Positions 33,063 to 35,671 of a DNA stretch of 35,671 nt are shown here, one piece after another. Source of the DNA: PUPG01 sp031323845 (lineage in GTDB: Bacteria; Bacteroidota; Bacteroidia; Bacteroidales; UBA7960); contig JAVIYP010000027.1 in the NCBI GenBank assembly GCA_031323845.1, positions 1 through 35,671 on the forward strand. Direction: 5' to 3'. The notes beneath the pieces are model-generated. The model saw nothing but the letters and a program-made list of their open reading frames with translations. It ran no database searches and was not told the origin of the DNA. The first letter of the stretch is position 1; the number at the start of each line of letters is the position of its first letter. Made by a program: the position numbers and the translations under genes.

Positions 33063-33668
33063 CAAAAAAGGCTTATACGGTTCACCCTATGACTTGTTAC
33101 GGGATTAACAACGCCAGTGCAGGCAGGGGTTCAATCAGCGTTATCACATCAGGCTGGTCACAATTTCCGCATGTACGGAAGTCGTTGTTATGATTCCGCT
33201 TTGTCAGTAATACTACGTGTTTGATAAAGGGCGGTGCAGTATGTGGTGTCTTTTCTTTTTTTTGTGATGATGCTGGAATCCGTTTAACAGGCTCTGGTCC
33301 GGATGAAGGTTCCGGGAGTTGATAAATTAACAAAATTTAAGGTTTTTAGGAGTTTATTGCTGTTTCAGCGGGGCAGGAAATGGGGACAACCGGTGGCTCA
33401 GTTAATTTACTGAAATCAAACCGGAAGACTGCCTGATGCTGGTGTTATGTCCGGTGATACCATGTTTTGGTCTATGTTCCATAATCCTGTGTCTTCAGAA
33501 ATATATCCTGTGATGATAAAATTCTTTTTGTTTTTACATGGGTTTTAATATTTTTGAGTTAATTATCTCCTGGTTTCGGATGTTCACACAGCCTGGCAAA
33601 TAAAAAAACAGCAAATAGAATAAAAAATTTATTATGCATGTATTTTAGGTATATCTAAAATGATTTAC
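33063..33668. other. 606-nt gene-free region
   Basis: This lies between two divergent genes. A 78-codon minus-strand frame (33097-33333) lacks a recognisable domain or promoter and I do not accept it. The sequence becomes AT-rich towards the DUF4143 gene (A/T runs at 33600-33632). I see no RNA gene or repeat in it. Confidence 0.5.
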
Positions 33669-33676
33669 TATATTTG
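33669..33676 (+). promoter_or_regulatory. Bacteroidota -7 box (TATATTTG) for the DUF4143 ATPase
   Basis: TATATTTG fits TAnnTTTG and lies 27 nt before ATG 33704. It also overlaps the TTG (33674) that a frame search would take as a start, which argues for the ATG. Confidence 0.55.
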
Positions 33677-33703
33677 TATCCTGTTAAACTATACCTTAAA
33701 TCC

Positions 33704-34921
33704 ATGCAAACCTTCAAAAGAGAACTCTATTTAAAAAGGCTTATGCCATTCGTCGGCAAAAACCTTATAAAGGTAATAACAGGGCAACGAAGGACAGGAA
33801 AAAGCTATTTGCTACGTCAGATCATTGAGCTGATAAAAAACCAGGATCCCGACCGACAAATTATATACATTAACAAGGAAGATTATGCTTTCGACGCCAT
33901 TAGAACCTATGCTGACCTGATAGAATATGTTGAACAATCGAAAACACACGAAAACATTGCGCTCTTCGTTGACGAGGTTCAGGATATCAGCCAGTTTGAG
34001 AGGGCTATCAGGCATTTTCTTCTAAACCGCCAATACGATATTTATTGTACTGGGAGCAATTCAGCCATACTTTCAAGCGATATAGCCACGCTCTTAGGTG
34101 GCAGAACCATTGAAATTGAGGTGTATAGCCTCTCTTATCCTGAATTTTTAACTTTTCATGATCTTAAAGACACAAATGAAAACTTTGAAAAATACTTAGT
34201 ATATGGCGGAATGCCTAACCTCACTCATTTATCTCTTCAGGATGAAATTGCATTTAACTACCTTGAAAACCTGTTTAATACCATCGTGGTTCGCGACGTC
34301 ATTGAACGGCATCAGATCAGAAATGCAGCACTGCTAAGAAACTTATGTGAATACATTGCAGATAATCTGGGTTCATTGGTAAGCGGAAAAAGGGTAAGCG
34401 ATTACTTAAAGTCGAAAAAAATATCCATGTCGCCTGCAATGGTTATTGAATATCTTTCATTCTTATGTGAGGCATTCTTTGTTTTTAAGGTTAAACGAAG
34501 CGATTTGCAAGGCAAGAAAATACTTGAAGTGAACGAAAAGTATTTTTTCAACGACATCGGCTTGCGCAACTCACTTGTTGGGTTTAAGGCCCGGGACATG
34601 GGAAAACTGCTGGAAAACGTTGTTTTTAATCATCTTAAGGTTGCCGGCTACAAAATAACCATAGGCGAGGACCGCACCAGGGAAGTTGACTTTGTTGCCC
34701 GGAAAAATACCGAAATATTGTATATACAGGTATGTTACAAATTAGATAATGAAACTACCATTAACAGGGAATTTGGAAACCTGATCAACATAAAAAATAA
34801 TTACCCGAAATTTGTATTGTCAATGGATGTAAGCTCAACAGCTACCTACCAGGGTATTAATCATTTGCATGTCAAAGATTTTTGCAAATCAATAATTAGC
34901 TTAAACAACCCGTCACCCTGA
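33704..34921 (+). CDS. AAA-type ATPase with DUF4143 C-terminal domain
   Basis: The frame could begin at TTG 33674, but that codon lies in the promoter box, so ATG 33704 is chosen, giving 405 residues. Walker A is 'GQRRTGKS' (27-34), Walker B 'ALFVDEVQDI' (Asp90, Glu91), and 'IYCTGSNSAILSS' resembles sensor 1. Residues about 175-365 are DUF4143, ending in 'REVDFVARKNTEILYIQVCYK', a restriction-endonuclease-like strand pair where the usual QxK lysine is replaced by Cys. Such ATPases are abundant in Bacteroidota and archaea and their role is not established. Base composition is visibly more AT-rich than the neighbours (30 and 40 percent GC in two hand-counted 60-base rows), consistent with transfer. 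Its last codons and stop lie in a repeat-like sequence. Confidence 0.92.
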   Translation: MQTFKRELYLKRLMPFVGKNLIKVITGQRRTGKSYLLRQIIELIKNQDPDRQIIYINKEDYAFDAIRTYADLIEYVEQSKTHENIALFVDEVQDISQFERAIRHFLLNRQYDIYCTGSNSAILSSDIATLLGGRTIEIEVYSLSYPEFLTFHDLKDTNENFEKYLVYGGMPNLTHLSLQDEIAFNYLENLFNTIVVRDVIERHQIRNAALLRNLCEYIADNLGSLVSGKRVSDYLKSKKISMSPAMVIEYLSFLCEAFFVFKVKRSDLQGKKILEVNEKYFFNDIGLRNSLVGFKARDMGKLLENVVFNHLKVAGYKITIGEDRTREVDFVARKNTEILYIQVCYKLDNETTINREFGNLINIKNNYPKFVLSMDVSSTATYQGINHLHVKDFCKSIISLNNPSP

Positions 34922-34936
34922 GCGTAGTCGAAGGCC
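34911..34936. repeat. Putative dispersed repeat copy overlapping the 3' end of the DUF4143 gene
   Basis: The sequence CGTCACCCTGAGCGTAGTCG and the bases after it resemble a short element I recall as scattered widely in Bacteroidota genomes. It supplies the final codons (Ser-Pro) and the TGA stop of the DUF4143 gene. There is only one copy in this window, so the repeat status rests on recall. Confidence 0.5.
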
Positions 34937-35238
34937 TGGGTATGCGTTGCTCCAGCCATCCCTGCATCAGCAACCGGAAAAACACCTCAGCCAGGCATGG
35001 TTTTATTATTAAATTACCGGTTGTTGTTGCTTTTTGGGCAGGAAAGGCAACTGTCTCACTACAAACATAACAAAAATTCCGACATAAGTTGATTGGAAAT
35101 TCAATTAAATATAAACAGAAGGTAATCTTTTTGGGGCTTGTTCTGAAGGCAGGAGGAATCAACTGTATCTTCCTGAAATTTTCCGAATAGTCGTTTTTTG
35201 AACATAGTACCCTTATTCGTACCCTGCCAAAATGAAAA
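34937..35238. other. Gene-free region between the DUF4143 gene and tRNA-Gln
   Basis: I see no gene here. Minus-strand frames that cross it (34896-35162, 35101-35400) have no domain, and the second runs through the tRNA gene antisense of sense, so they are rejected. No repeat other than the one at 34911-34936 is found. Confidence 0.5.
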
Positions 35239-35267
35239 GCCCCTGCATGTTATTAACAAACAGGGGC
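35235..35267 (-). terminator. Intrinsic terminator of tRNA-Gln
   Basis: On the minus strand a 7-bp GC-rich stem (GCCCCTG ... CAGGGGC, arms 35261-35267 and 35239-35245) with a 15-nt loop is followed directly by TTTT. It starts 17 nt past the tRNA 3' end. Confidence 0.75.
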
Positions 35268-35284
35268 GTCGGGTTGGCACCAGT

Positions 35285-35354
35285 TGACCGACCAGGATTC
35301 GAACCTGGACAGACAGCTCCAAAAACTGTAGTGCTACCGTTACACCATCGGTCA
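35285..35354 (-). tRNA. tRNA-Gln (anticodon TTG)
   Basis: On the minus strand the 7-bp acceptor stem TGACCGA pairs with TCGGTCA. The T arm is CCAGG-TTCGAAT-CCTGG. The anticodon stem ACAGT/GCTGT encloses the loop TTTTGGA, which places the anticodon at TTG, reading CAA/CAG glutamine codons. CCA is not encoded. Length is 70 nt. It has a TACCTTTG promoter box 17 nt upstream and a hairpin terminator downstream, so it is a single-gene unit. Confidence 0.93.
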
Positions 35355-35370
35355 ATCCTAATGGAGTCGG

Positions 35371-35378
35371 CAAAGGTA
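35371..35378 (-). promoter_or_regulatory. Bacteroidota -7 box (TACCTTTG) for tRNA-Gln
   Basis: The plus strand reads CAAAGGTA, 16 nt from the tRNA 5' end, a normal distance for a short 5' leader removed by RNase P. Confidence 0.6.
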
Positions 35379-35539
35379 GAAAACTTTTTCCGTAAGGCAA
35401 AACACTTGATCTTTTTTATGCAAAAATTCACACCGGTGCATAAAAAAAACCGGATAAGCATAGCGCCTCCACAGAGCGCATTTTTTCGGCCGTCCTTTCA
35501 GTTCGATGCTGTACCGGCCCTGGCTGCCTTCCGTTTTCC

Positions 35540-35671
35540 GGCCTTTGACTACAGACTTCCTAAAAGATTTCTCACTGCGTTCGTCAAAAACCACAGACCT
35601 CCTGGCAGATTTCTCACTGCGTTCGTCAAAAACCACAGACCTCCTGGCAGATTTCTCACTGCGTTCGTCAA
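35540..35671. repeat. 42-bp tandem repeat running off the window edge
   Basis: The segment that starts GATTTCTCACTGCGTTCGTC occurs at 35566, 35608 and 35650, a period of exactly 42 bp, and a diverged unit begins near 35540. The array continues past the last base. Read on the minus strand the unit gives a 14-residue repeat (VVFDERSEKSARRS) with no domain, so I take it as intergenic repeat DNA. Part of the unit (35601-35625) recurs at 28081-28105. Confidence 0.85.

Noticed and set aside
33097..33333. Possible 78-residue minus-strand gene
   Set aside because: No signal peptide, domain or promoter box; composition is Pro/Lys-rich without pattern.
35101..35636. Overlapping minus-strand frames at the right edge
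   Set aside because: They run through the tRNA-Gln gene, its terminator or the 42-bp tandem repeat, so they are not genes.
35540..35671. CRISPR array at the right edge
   Set aside because: The 42-bp units repeat over their whole length with no unique spacers.

Overview
The window looks like a chromosomal segment of a Bacteroidota (Bacteroidetes) bacterium, probably marine or anaerobic. Four observations point this way. Promoter-like TAnnTTTG boxes, the -7 signal of Bacteroidota sigma factors, sit just upstream of at least eight genes, and Shine-Dalgarno sequences are weak or absent. Two large secreted peptidases end in type IX secretion (T9SS, Por) sorting domains. There is an OmpA protein of the TPR/PD40/OmpA (PorE-like) architecture. 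The housekeeping set (Ffh, FolD, QueE, DnaB, ThyA, FolA, membrane pyrophosphatase, bifunctional nuclease) is typical of that phylum. No phage, IS element, CRISPR array or rRNA is visible.

Layout. Positions 1-3561 (+): two outer-membrane barrel proteins, the first truncated by the window edge, and an exported WD40-caspase protein, apparently one operon. 3649-4161 (+): a membrane-anchored J-domain protein. 4158-7384 (-): a TPR protein, a ComA-family phosphosulfolactate synthase and a DUF368 (PopT-like) lipid-carrier transporter, apparently one operon. 7630-14400 (+): ffh, folD-queE, the PorE-like OmpA protein and dnaB. 14550-15833 (+): a secreted protein often annotated 'asparagine synthetase B' but built like a class I amidotransferase fold. 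15840-19439 (-): bifunctional nuclease, nucleoside transporter, thyA and folA, a nucleotide/thymidylate cluster. 19780-21972 (+): a K+-dependent, probably Na+-pumping pyrophosphatase, with a two-way terminator shared with the convergent cluster. 22066-27792 (-): a lipoprotein, an M6 metallopeptidase and an M3 (Dcp-type) peptidase. 28190-33016 (-): an aldo/keto reductase (YghZ/Gpr type) and a very large S8 subtilase with dockerin repeats. 33704-34921 (+): an AT-rich DUF4143 ATPase. 35285-35354 (-): tRNA-Gln.

The least ordinary items are these. A small lipoprotein (27133-27792) carries a stand-alone copy of the propeptide of the M6 peptidase encoded directly after it, a candidate in-trans chaperone, inhibitor or surface tether. 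The exported WD40-Ig-caspase protein shares an operon with barrel proteins. The TPR-ComA-PopT operon suggests a link between sulfonate chemistry and lipid carriers. Dispersed intergenic repeats occur at about 28.1 kb and 35.6 kb, and another repeat-like sequence (34911-34936) supplies the last codons and stop of the DUF4143 gene. Most of the window is ordinary core genome. I do not see a clear new multi-gene defence or secretion system.
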